The translations under genes were made by a program, and so were the position numbers. From Gracilaria domingensis (Eukaryota > Rhodophyta > Florideophyceae > Gracilariales > Gracilariaceae), in NCBI GenBank assembly GCA_022539475.1, contig VCMS01000240.1, positions 1-64,000 on the forward strand: a stretch of DNA of 64,000 nucleotides. Direction: 5' to 3'. Under the pieces are notes generated by a model. It was not told the origin of the DNA. It searched no databases and saw only the letters and a list, made by a program, of their open reading frames with translations. This document shows positions 11,960 to 21,958 of the stretch, piece by piece; positions within the stretch are counted from its first letter, which is position 1; the number at the start of each line of letters is the position of its first letter.

Positions 11960-12777
11960 TGTTGTGCAAAAGCCAGCGATGGGGAAAGACACGCAAAGGC
12001 GGTTCAGACCCTCTCTCAAGAGGCGAGCACAGCAGTAGAGCGCTCCCACAGGTACGACACGGCAATGCCGGGTGTAAGACCGGGGTCGACCCTTCCCAAG
12101 TAATGGAGGGAGCGAAGCGGCGAAGAAGACGCGTCCAGCGGTAGAGAAGACACGACACAAGTCGGCAGTAGCGTCACGTGCGTAGCACGCGGTACCCACG
12201 AGTGTGGCGATGACACGCGAGAGCAGTAGTAGCCCATGCGAGTGTGTCGAGCCACGAACGGTATGCACCGGTACACCAAGCAGTGCTACCTGTATAAAAG
12301 GGACAGAAATAAAGAAAACACACACAAAGTAAACACGCGAAAGCGGTAATGGTGTTGATGATGCCGCGAGGCGGATAACGAACCCGACACACGGTGGCGA
12401 CTCTCCGCAAGGAGGCTATCACACACCGAGGGTGGTAAGTTAGAGCCGAACACTCGGTTGGGTTCGTTTACTTCCCCAGCAATGGGTGCGGCTCAACCTA
12501 CTAAGTACTGCAGTAGGTTGGCCCACTGTCAGTGTGGTACAGCAGATATGCTACGAATACCTACTTCAAATACCCCAATGAATGGGTGCAAACCTCCCGC
12601 ACGTTTGTGACTCACCGGCTAGGCCGTGCACCTCATAACACTAATTCTAATATTAAGTATACCCAAGAATGGGCTGATCTCACCAGTTACTCATACTGTG
12701 TGCCACCACCTCCCGGCATCGCCGTGCATGTTATGAACCGCATCAGCGAAGGAGTCCCGCAATCGCGTTGCGCTACA
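11960..12777 (-). repeat. 5' LTR of the gypsy element
   Basis: 818-bp partner of the repeat at 508-1325. On the plus strand it starts TGTTGTGC and ends GCGCTACA. Being upstream of gag on the minus strand, it should carry the element promoter and transcription start. Confidence 0.94.
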
Positions 12778-12782
12778 GTATC
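12778..12782. repeat. Target-site duplication GTATC, right copy
   Basis: Same five bases as at 503-507, directly against the right LTR. Confidence 0.92.
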
Positions 12783-13697
12783 CTCGGCAGTAAGAAGCTC
12801 ATTTCGTGGCTTTTTCTTTGGATGAATTAAGAGAACATGATCTTCACCTCCTTGATATCCCTTGTCAGCAAGAACCGCAGACTGCTCTCCCTATTTTGCA
12901 TGCATTTCATCGATATCGACGAGTGATTTTTCATTTTCTCTTTTTGCCAGAGCCACGTTATGAAAATCTATGTTCTCATAAAATATGTCAACGTCTGCCT
13001 TCGTACCCGGAAAATGCTTTGAACAACCAATTGCAATACTAATTGATAAAACGAACATTTCTGTTCTAAAACCATACAGCTTGTGTTTTTCGCTGAAATA
13101 AATTTTTCCTCCTGGCATATTTCCCGACGGACGATTCGAATGGTGGAAACATACGTCTGTTGCATAAGAAAACGTTTTAAACAATTTTTTCTCGCGGATC
13201 ATTCGAGAAAAGGTATATTTCATCTCATATTCAAATACGAATCTCTGCACCATTTCATGTGAGAGACAAAGAATAAGTTTTGTAATCATCCGCTCGAAAG
13301 TAGTACCTTTCTTACGAAACATATGCGCCAAAAATTCCCAATGGCCACCATGCCGCAGGGTTGTCAATGTCATAAATAGGACGTCCTTTGGTGCATATGC
13401 GCATCGGCGACCTCTTCTGACATCCCAATTATTCCGAATAAAAATTTCTAAGCGGCCCCAAATTCCCTGAAAGTCATGGGCCGTGAAATTGGTCATGCTC
13501 CTAGTTGTCTGTGTTCCGCCTTCGGAGAAAAAGGATTCATAAATAGGCGAGTTTGAATCGCTCTCTAAATCAGAATCATCGACATCGGCGGTTGTCGAAA
13601 AGTTTTCAAGCTCTACTCTTTGCTCCAGACTGACGTTTGACGGCAATTCTAGAGCGTTCGTAGTGTCCTCGCGAGACAGGGGAGGTGGTGTGGGCAT
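12783..13697 (-). pseudogene. DDE transposase (DDE_Tnp_4 type), N-terminal part
   Basis: The 5' part of the transposase interrupted at 503-12,782. From a likely ATG at 13,697 it has an acidic, Ser/Thr-rich N-terminus, then a helical DNA-binding region. The catalytic core follows: first Asp in TDVCFHH with the downstream KIYFSEKHKLYGFRTE signature (about 13,060-13,170), and second Asp in LADKGYQGG (about 12,845). An in-frame TAG at 12,891 lies between these two. The frame then runs through GTATC into the fragment at 160-507, which supplies the Glu. So all three catalytic acids are present in one frame, with a single nonsense codon besides the insertion. Confidence 0.82.
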
Positions 13698-14018
13698 CGT
13701 GTTTTGAGAGGGAAGACAGTTCAGGTGGGAGATGGGGGAACTGCACAACTACTCAGTTACTTCATACGTTTATTTATATATACTTAATATGTCAATAAAC
13801 TTTTAATTTACTTAGTCACATAAATTGTTACTGAATCGCTGCTTTGTAGAAATAGAGACTGCATCGTTCGAATAACGACAGCAAAAAGTAGGCAACGTAA
13901 TTTTTACTGATATTCCTCGTAGAAAACCTATGTAACTTAGTATTTCACCATGCAACAACAATGTTGCAAGGCAACTGCGATGAAGGTCTAATACGATCTG
14001 CAGGTAATCTTTTGCAAA
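13698..14018. other. Spacer between two DNA transposons, no gene seen
   Basis: AT-rich stretch upstream of the split transposase and downstream of the small minus-strand ORF at 14,019. It probably contains the ends of one or both transposons. I found no convincing terminal inverted repeat. Confidence 0.4.
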
Positions 14019-14339
14019 CTAGCTTGTAAAGAGTGTAATTTCGGCTGTAGTACAGTAGCCCAACACAAAATGTATCTGATTTCTATCCAAAATATCTTTA
14101 GCAAGCAGTGCAAAGGACACCAGGGCTCCTGGTAACTTTACATCCTTCCCGTTTGCATTCACTCTGGAGACGTGGATGTGGAATCTAGGCTCATAAGTCA
14201 TGTAAGGTTTAGGGCCATTATATGAGTTCATGAATTTGGAAATGGGAAACTCGAAATGAAAAGGATTTCTAAATTTCCTATGCACAGTTTTTACATGAGT
14301 TCCGCGGATTTTTGAAGGTCTATCGTCTGCACTCATCAA
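14019..14339 (-). CDS. Small hypothetical ORF beside the Harbinger-like transposase
   Basis: A 106-codon minus-strand ORF, head to head with the transposase at 14,366. It is rich in basic and aromatic residues, with no recognised motif. Harbinger elements usually carry a second, DNA-binding protein next to the transposase, and the divergent arrangement fits such a partner. However, the ORF shows no clear SANT/Myb pattern (three spaced tryptophans are missing). It may be a chance ORF or the remains of the partner gene. Confidence 0.3.
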   Translation of the reverse strand: MMSADDRPSKIRGTHVKTVHRKFRNPFHFEFPISKFMNSYNGPKPYMTYEPRFHIHVSRVNANGKDVKLPGALVSFALLAKDILDRNQIHFVLGYCTTAEITLFTS

Positions 14340-14365
14340 CAGAATCTACTTCGAGAAGATTCAGT

Positions 14366-15635
14366 ATGTCTGTCTTCACCTCTTACACGATGAAAAGCCC
14401 ACCTCTGCTCTGTCGAAAACGTCGTGAACGCTATCATATACAGAAAGAAAACTATAAGCATGAAGTTTGTTCACATATTTTGTGCTCAATCTTATGTGGT
14501 GCTGCAGCATTTTTTACTGATGACGATCGTCCAAATCTGGGCATTGTCCGTGCCCGTACTCGGTTTAATTTTCTGCAACACATGGCTTCTCTAACAGAGT
14601 TTATGTTTCGACGTATGTACAGAATGTCAAAAGCACAGTTCATGACTGTGTATCATTTGATTTTTACTTCATTGAAACGGCTACAACGTGATGAAAGCAT
14701 CTTGGCTCCATCAGTTCCTGTTGAGGTTATGCTTTGCGTGAACATGCGTCTATTTGCTGGTGCGAGCTGCTTAGATGTCGGACGGCCGTACGGCATATCG
14801 GAATCAACTGTTTACTGTATCTTCAATGACACACTTATAGCTTTGGACAAATGCTTACCTCGTATCTCATTTCCAATAACTGAAGAAGAGTGTAGAGCTA
14901 ACGCGAAACAGTTTCAGGAAATGCGAGGAGGTCCATTCCATGGAGTCATTGCAGCTCTTGATGGCGTTGCTGTAAAGATTCGCCGTCCTCATTACGTTAC
15001 GTTGCTGATCCTAGGAAGTACTTTAACAGGAAAGTATTCTTTGCCATCTGTGTTCAAGCCGCAGTACAAGCCAACTACAAATTTTGCTTTGTATCAGCAA
15101 GGCATGCTGGTGGGACTCACGAAGCAACGGCGTTCTGCGCTACAAAGCTCTATCAGTTACTAACTGGTAATATGCTGCCCAGTTGGGCTTCAGTGTTTGG
15201 TGATGACGCCTATTCCAATGAAAACAGAATTGTAACTCCATATCCTGGAAAGAATTTGTCAATGAAGGAGGACTCGTTTAATGCGTATCATTCATCTTGT
15301 CGTATCTGTGTGGAGCAGGCTTTTGGAATACTTGTATCTGGTTTGGTATCTTTTGGTCCGCACTTCGGTATGCACTGCCGAAGTGCACTTTGATTATTAT
15401 GGCTCCCTGCAAACTCCATAAATTTATTATTGATAATGCAGACAGAGATGTCTTTGAAGTGCCTCCACATCATGAAGAAAACTTTGTTTCAGGTGTTCCT
15501 GTAATTCACTTTCAAGATCTCTTTCATATGGAGAGAGACAACGTAAGATCCAGAAGTAGGCGGAGAGAAAGATCAGAGTTGCGCGAAATTATTGCCGATA
15601 AACTCCAACGAGTGGGGTCCCTTAGGAGAAGGTAG
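14366..15635 (+). pseudogene. PIF/Harbinger-like transposase, two frameshifts
   Basis: Nuclear cut-and-paste transposase. An N-terminal helical region (about 14,580-14,870) has the style of Harbinger helix-turn-helix domains. The catalytic residues follow: Asp in ALDGVAVKI (about 14,955), Asp in FGDDAYSNENR (about 15,190) and Glu in CVEQAFGI (about 15,310). The C-terminal ALPKCTLIIMAPCKLHKFIID segment is also family-like. The coding frame shifts between about 14,985 and 15,006 and again near 15,345, so three frames are needed to follow the protein. The start is uncertain; ATG 14,366 is the first plausible one. Confidence 0.82.
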
Positions 15636-16263
15636 TCTGTTTGCGCCTTGTCGCTTTTGGCGCGCCGCACGGTGATTCAGGATGTCAACCTATATACGGC
15701 ACCAGTTTACTAACCTCAACACCTTTCTATTTCTCTCGGCCTTCTGTATGCGCTACGAAGTCGCATGATTGGTTCGGCCACCACGCCAGTGACGAGACCA
15801 TTGAGCTTTCCAGTGGCTCACCGCAGTGTGTGCTCGCTGCATTCCGCTTCAAGGCAACCAAGCGTCGTGGCGACGGCTTCTTCGGCGACTTCCGCACACA
15901 CTGGTGGGACGCCAGCTTCTTGTACGGCCAGACTGATGTCGCTGTCGCTCGCGCCCGTACAGGGCGCAGCGGCAAGGCCCATAAAGGCGCCATCGAGGTC
16001 GCACTCCCCAAAGCTGATGACGGAACGAACCTTGTCAGAGACTCGAAGAATAGCTAGGTCGGCGGGTCACTGCTGCAGGAGATCTTTTTGAGGGAGCATA
16101 ATGCTATCGCCGACGCCATTGCAGGAGCACATCCGGAGCTGAAGGAAGATGATGAGAAGTTGTTCAATTTGGCGCACTTGGCCGTTTCCGCGATTACCAA
16201 CAACATTCATACCATCGATTGGACAGTTGAGCTCTTCAAGACGGACACTCTTGAGGTTGGAAT

Positions 16264-16378
16264 GTAAGTATTGAATGTAACGCCATCTCCATCCTCTTGC
16301 GCATCCATCTTTGCGTTCGTTTGCTAGCCATACTCACATGTTGAGTTCGCCTCCAAAGCCTGCGTCTATCCGCTACAG
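16264..16378 (+). other. Intron 1 of the haem peroxidase relic
   Basis: Begins GTAAGT and ends CTACAG. Splicing joins codon AT|G and brings the VGM end of segment 1 into the frame of NSNWFELPRALG. A consensus donor plus exact frame restoration makes it the best-supported intron in the window. Confidence 0.75.
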
Positions 16379-16768
16379 GAATTCAAATTGGTTCGAACTC
16401 CCGCGAGCTCTTGGTCTGCCGTTCAGCAAAGGCCCGACAGGTCTGTTGAGCCTTGCCGCGCAGGACACAGAAAGCCATGGCGTGCCATATTGCCTCACCG
16501 AGGAGTTCGTCTCCGTCTACCGACTGCAGCCGCTTCTACCTGTTAGAAGACTGGGTCTGAGGTTGAACAATGGTTGAGAACGTGAACGATGGTGACTGCC
16601 GAGGAGAGGTCGGGCAGTCGACCAGGGTTTATATGGAGAATCGGACCTTCGAAAATAAGGTCTCTAACGCAGCTTTCTAGAATATCCCTCAAACTAATGT
16701 GTCTATGAGTACTGGCCCTTGCGTCGGAATTAGTGTAGAAACTGTGCGTAGAAATCGACAGTGGAGTC

Positions 16769-16790
16769 TTCTAGAAGCTTCTAGAAGTTC
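16769..16790. promoter_or_regulatory. Heat-shock-element-like array
   Basis: TTCTAGAAGCTTCTAGAAGTTC is alternating TTC and GAA triplets at 5-bp steps, five units, the target form of HSF trimers. It is also an 18-bp perfect palindrome over its first part. It lies in the non-coding gap between peroxidase segments 2 and 3 (a second intron or an insertion), so any target gene is unclear. Confidence 0.55.
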
Positions 16791-17622
16791 CTGCAACGTT
16801 TCCATTTGTAGAAGTTCCAGCAAAACACCGAAACTATGAAGTCAGTCATGACGTCAACTGACGAGGCAGACATCACACGTGACATGTCTTGGTAACATTA
16901 TGACAACTAATGTCAAACAAAGACTCTGAGGATCATTAGGGTATCAAATCGGATCGCTAGATCACGGGGAATGCAAAGAAAGCATCAAAACATTAAATGA
17001 CTAACTAAAAGCATAGCAATATAACAAATTCAAATAAAAACATGACCAGAATTAACGAAATCCTAACACTACCCGACGGCCTGCCGATCGACTCTCACTT
17101 TGTGCCGCTCAGTGACCTTATCGGTCTACCCGGTGACAAGAAGTTGAACAAGGAAGGCGAGCCCGAAAAATATTGGGAGGCCGTGTTGCGCTATTCCTGC
17201 GGCTACCTCGAGCTGTTCAACTATCCCAAGGACCTGTGCTAGCTGCCACCGACTGACGAATATGGGCGCCAGAAGCTGGATCTCGTCGATCTTGCTGCGT
17301 TAGACTTGTATCGCGACCCTGCGCGTGGCATCCGCTGCTAAAACGACTTTAGACGTGCGTTACACATGAAGGCCTTCAAGAGCATCAAGGATTTGCGCGG
17401 CGACAATGAAGATGCATATAAGGCGATGGTGGAGGTATACGGAGAGGAAGGTATCGAGAATGAAAACTTGATGGTCGGCATGCTCGCCGAGAAGATGATC
17501 AAGGGCTTTGCCATCTCGGAAACGGTGTCATATAGGTCTCAATCGCGGATCAGACGTGGTCTGAAGCAACGCGAAAATCGGGGTGATATCCTGCGCGCCT
17601 GCAAGTGTTGCAGTTGGATTTG

Positions 17623-18540
17623 ACGTTTCGCTCGTATTCAGGCGTCTGACAGCGCTATCAACCACGCGTTACCCTCATCAATGACGTCAATTCGGCATAG
17701 CAGCGCTCGAGCGCGCTCAACCTCGTGCGCTCTTTCATTTGCTGCATCGGAAGCACGCCAAGCTTCCACACCTTCTTGTTAAACACCGCAGCAGACGCTT
17801 GGTTACTGTCCTTTTGTTTATGCGGCATAGCACAGGTGGGAACGGCCTGCTTTCGCTTGGTGTGCAGCCCAATCATCAACGAGGTGCCCACTTCAACACG
17901 GTGCGTCTGTGACAAGAGCAAGTTCCGCAAGAACATATCCTTCTGCAAACTCTACACACAGGTGTTGGTGGTAATACCCGAGCCCCTTCTCTGAACCCGA
18001 GCGTCACGTAATGCCCACGGCGACGTAAAAATGCATCTGTTCCTCGCTCACCTCTTGCAAGCCCAGGTTGAAAATATTATCGGCCACGTCGGCGTGCAGC
18101 AAGATGGGAACACGAGCAAACACCCTGGCACGCTCGTCAGCCAACACGACGCCACTAATCATCTTTACGCCACTTTGCATAGCGCTTTTCGTGAATTAAT
18201 TGCGCTCACTAGCTAGTGAGCACTATAGTGCTCAAACAGCCGCTGTCACACGGTACGTATAGCACATGATCAAAACCGACGCGTCGCGCAAAGGCGCACG
18301 TGACCTGTGAACGGAGCTCGGCGCCTAGCTTTCGAAGGCGATGGGCAAATGACGCAGCGGGATTCCAGTGGGAAAGCTCATCGTCTCGCTTAATACCATC
18401 CTGCGACGCTTACGCTTCGAGGAAATCGAGCACATGGTTATGACCACAGGCGAACTGCTTGCTGTAGGTGCTGCCGTCTTCACTAGGCGTCCTGCCGGCG
18501 CGTGCACACGCACGGTGCAAGAAAGGGTTATATGAAACAT
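17623..18540. other. Unrecognised region with decayed coding-like segments
   Basis: Minus-strand pieces look protein-like. One, of about 55 codons, begins with ATG near 18,180, reads MQSGVKMISGVVLADE and runs to a TGA near 18,010. Further fragments continue down to 17,660. They are broken by stops in all frames. I could not name a family. A pair of overlapping palindromes sits at 18,204-18,233. Confidence 0.35.
18204..18233. repeat. Two overlapping perfect palindromes
   Basis: GCTCACTAGCTAGTGAGC (18,204-18,221) is a perfect 18-bp palindrome. GAGCACTATAGTGCTC (18,218-18,233) is a perfect 16-bp one sharing the GAGC. They could extrude as cruciforms or be transposon end footprints. Confidence 0.7.
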
Positions 18541-21372
18541 CATAACGGGCTTGTACTCGTGCGACTTATGCGAAGAACATGAGAAGTTATGCCATTGTTG
18601 CGGGCGCGTGCAAGTCCACCTCGATGTACCTTAATCTGCGCGATAACAGATTCAGAGCCGATTGCCCGAGTGGCTCAGAGACCCGCGTCGTTCCATCCAT
18701 GCATTAAAAAGTGCAGTTCCTGTTTTGAAGACTGTCAGGGAAAGTCCACAAGCAAACACATTCCCTCAATATCGTCTGTGTTCTGCTAAGTGGAATATAG
18801 TCTGTTCGCTTTGAAAACTAAGCTAGTTTTTGGGCTATTTGGGGCGTGCGAGGGGGTAGCAGAGGCTGGCACTCAAAAACTTAAGAAATTTTGGAATATT
18901 AAATTCCATCCCTTGCAGGTTAGCTTGGTTCTCCTAGTTTTCGTAGAGGTTCTGCCTTCTTGCACCACCCCATGCGTTTTTTTTGCGACCCTCTCTCGAG
19001 TCTGCGCTCGCGCTCGTTTGCGTTTCCATTTTCCTCCGAGATGGGATGAAAATCACAACTCATCCCGCCTCAATCATCCTAACGTTCCTTCCCATCCAAA
19101 CCGCAATCACTTTTTACTCATTTTTCGCCGATCCTGCGTTCGAATCCTTCCTCTCCGTCTCCCCAAAAGCTTTTTTGTAGAAGTACCGGTAGCAACCCTC
19201 CCCAATCCCGTGCACCCGCGTCAACCAAAAACGGCTTCCCATTCCTCCCCATCCTTCTCTCATTCTGCGCCCCCAGATCTCGTTCGGCCGTTCGCAGTGC
19301 CATGCCCTACGTTAAAATCCAGTCAACAGCCCAGCTCCGGTTGCTCCCCGCGGCACCTCTTCCATCACCTTCCTCTTCTCCTTACGCCTCTTCTTCAGAC
19401 GGCTCTTCCGTCCCCGAACCTACCAGCCTTCGCTTTCGGTTTCAAAAAGGACTCCTTTTCTGCCGCAACACTTCCCGCACTTCCCATCTCTGCCCTTCCT
19501 TCTACATCCAATTTCAACATCCTTTCCTCCACCAACCCTTGTCTCCTGCAGAACACTTTACTCGCCTTCTCCAGCACGTCGATCACGTTTCTAAGGACCG
19601 TAAGCTTCTCTTGCAACTCATCTAGGCCTCCTGCCGCACAATATAGTACACCATACACATTTTACCTCATCTCCATCCCTTAAACGAACAAAAAACTGCG
19701 CAGGATTAATATCTTCTCAACCATAGGCTCACTATCAGCCCCAGTACGCAGCACACCACCCATTTCACTCATAATATTCACAATCACATAGCAAAAGTAC
19801 AATCCATAACATTCCCACCCTTGCTTTTATCTTTGTCACCAAAAACTTCTTTGTGCCGTTTTCTCCGCCTTACTCCGCAAACCGTTTTCACTCTTTAACG
19901 TCCTTAGAGTCATCGCTATTTTGCCACTTATTATAAACACTTCCACCTTCCATGATACCTACGTGTACGCCTAACCATCATTTGTCCTTTTCTTCGCGTA
20001 TATACAGTCTTCATCTGCCACGTACTTGTTGTTTGACCTCCGAACGGCCTTTGATATGGCGTCAAAGGTACCTCTCTCCCCTCTAATGACGTAGGACGCT
20101 CATTTTCTTTACCGTATTCGTTAGACGTAATTAAAACCCGGGCTCTTACTAGATCAAAGAAGTCAATGCGATACCGTGCAAGCAAGGAGTATTGAGCTAT
20201 TCGGCCTTCTGAGCTTGTTGCACACTTTTTTCACCTGAAGTCGTCCCCTTCCTCTTATCGGAGTTCTCATCGCACTCGTTTCTCTACAAATACCCATCTT
20301 TCACTAGTTAGTGCCGACTAATTATCGTCCTACAATATCATTAAATAGTTCTTTTAACCACCTTCCCTTGACCTGGATTACTCTCCCATCGAAGGATGAG
20401 AACATTTTAAAGCCGCCCTCAACGATTCAAAATTGTCTTTCAAGTTTTGGAGGGCAGCGCCGCTTCTTTTCAATGGTCGTTGTCTCCCAGCGTGCCATGC
20501 AATAAGTTGTTAATCGTTGTTGTGGCATATGCGTCAGTGATAGGATCGTTAGAGGCATGGGTTGCGGATTTTGATTGGTGGTCGAGCGTGAACGATGAGT
20601 ACTCATGACAGAATGGAAAGGATTGTAAAGCAGAAATGTTTGGCTGTGCTCCGAAGCAGCTGTGAACTATTTCAGGCGATTCATTATATACGCCTGTCCT
20701 ACAACTGAATGCAGACTCCTTTCGTGCCGTTATGAACGGTTTTTGATAGAGTTGGTTGTTGTTGTGTTGTTAGTAGACGTATACTCGCAGAGATTGGAAT
20801 GCAAGTGAGCAGAACGATGCAAGGAGCTGCAGATGGTTTTCGTTTTGTGTAGCAAAGACATGGTCTACATGTGGTGGACTGCGGGACGTAAGTAGTACGA
20901 CGGGAACGAGCTACTGTGTGCTTGCTCTCCTGAAAAGCACGGCGAGCACAATAGCTCGGATGTTGTATGGCACTTAAAAGTGGAGAGTCATAGTTTTACT
21001 TATGGTTTGAACGGTTGATATCAAACTCAACTACGCTTATAAGGGTGAAGATCTCGAGCACTGGAGTTCTTTTCGAAATCATGGAGAAGAACTCGCATGA
21101 GCGTGGAGTCACCTTTTCACACGGCCAACGTTGGTGCTCTTCACTTGAAAAATGCGCACGAGAGCGAAATGTACGTGCACGCACCGACGCTCACTTGTAT
21201 ACATCTTGTACAGAAATGGGGCCGAAAAATAGGCAGCACAGCAACGCCACGTGCGCTCCACCCGCACAGCGCGGCTGTGGACTCGGCAACAATCGATCAA
21301 ACAGCGCCCATTCGCATCGGCGGTCTCGCTCGCCACACGCTCGCGAGCTGCTCATCGCTGCCAGCCGAACAC
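18541..21372. other. 2.8 kb without a recognisable gene
   Basis: Between 18,790 and 19,680 the plus strand is pyrimidine-rich and stays open for 297 codons, with low-complexity Pro/Ser/Phe content. The opposite strand at 19,395-19,658 gives a helical, heptad-like segment (LDELQEKLTVLRNVIDVLEK), which may be the real coding side of a lost gene. The rest, 19,700-21,370, shows only short ORFs. A stretch near 18,660 resembles the D-arm of a tRNA but has no partner. Confidence 0.35.
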
Positions 21373-21668
21373 CATGGGCACCGCCGCCTCCATGCAGGCC
21401 GCGCACGCCGGCGCGTGGGAGCCCAACATTTCGCACATGCAGATAGTCACCGGCCTGTACCGCGCCGCGCTGCGCACGTCGCGCGACTGGACCATTGACT
21501 ACGGCATGTGGGTCAAGGAGTGCGAGCAGATTCAGCAGCGCTTTCGAGCCAACGCTTGCGGAGAATGGTATGGAGGAGCTGTTTAGTATGAGACATCCGG
21601 ATCCTTACATTCCGATCTATAAGCCGGGATCTTCTAGCAACCAACAAAATGTGCCGCCGCCTCCGGAG
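21373..21668 (+). pseudogene. Complex I LYR subunit (NDUFB9/B22-like), first exon with a frameshift
   Basis: Nuclear gene for an accessory subunit of mitochondrial NADH dehydrogenase that binds acyl-carrier protein through its LYR motif. From ATG 21,373, residues 24-35 include VTGLYRAALRTS (the LYR motif), followed by SRDWTIDYGMW. After FRAN the correct frame changes. The second frame carries the family C-terminal signature MRHPDPYIPIYKPGSSS and then PPPPE just before a GTATGT donor. So there is one frameshift or short deletion near 21,555 and the last exon is not identified. The motif order and the HPDPY box make the family fairly clear. Confidence 0.72.
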
Positions 21669-21958
21669 GTATGTTTTGCCCTTTGAAAGCGCGTCGCTGC
21701 CGTCCTCATTGCGTGCTTTTGCTAGCTCGCTGGCGTTCGATTCTGTGTCACTGTTTTGTCAGCTTACCCACCAGTCCATGCCCTCATTACATGAAGCAAT
21801 TCAGTAGTTCAGTACCAAAGATTCAACGGTAGAACAAAACCACAGTGCTTCATCAACGTTTTTGTCACCTTTTACATATCATCTTTGAGCACACCATCCA
21901 CTGCAGTTTCCTCCCTGCGAGTCCCCAAGGAGCCCTCGAAAAAAGACGACAACCACAA
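21669..21958. other. Convergent spacer between the LYR-subunit gene and NLE1
   Basis: Begins with a splice-donor-like GTATGT and should contain the remaining intron and terminal exon of the plus-strand gene. The two genes converge here. No other feature seen. Confidence 0.4.

Larger units (their letters stand above)
508..12777 (-). mobile_element. Full-length Ty3/gypsy chromovirus, minus orientation
   Basis: Complete LTR retrotransposon of 12,270 bp. It has two 818-bp LTRs differing at about six positions by eye (about 99.3% identical), a 5-bp duplication, a primer-binding site beside the right LTR and a polypurine tract beside the left one. Gag and pol lie on the minus strand. Pol order is protease, reverse transcriptase, RNase H, integrase, chromodomain, which identifies a chromovirus. 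A third long ORF lies on the plus strand between pol and the 3' LTR. Coding regions carry eight in-frame TAA/TAG codons and one frameshift, so this copy looks defective although its LTRs say it inserted recently. It sits inside a DNA transposase gene. Confidence 0.95.
15641..17622 (+). pseudogene. Animal-type haem peroxidase (fatty-acid dioxygenase-like) relic
   Basis: Members of this family oxidise fatty acids or halides with a haem bound by two histidines. Segment 1 (15,641-16,263) has HDWFGHH, FRFKATKRR, THWWDASFLYG and LREHNAIAD. Segment 2 (16,379-16,577) has LPFSKGPTGLL and LTEEFVSVYRL, the latter near the proximal-side region. Segment 3 (17,042-17,622) has DPARGIRC-x-NDFRRALH and VGMLAEKMIKGFAISET, the C-terminal signature. 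A 115-nt GT-AG intron (16,264-16,378) joins segments 1 and 2 in frame. Nonsense codons: TAG at 16,055 (tryptophan expected), TAG near 17,240 and TAA near 17,338 (tyrosine expected). The N-terminus and the segment 2-3 junction are unclear. Confidence 0.82.

Noticed and set aside
18656-18690. tRNA-Leu/Ser-like start (GATTGCCCGAGTGGCT)
   Set aside because: No matching B box, no acceptor-stem partner and no anticodon arm within the next 90 bases.
18790-19683. 297-codon plus-strand ORF
   Set aside because: Pyrimidine-rich low-complexity text (Pro, Ser, Phe, Leu) with no domain. The opposite strand has the more protein-like helical segment.
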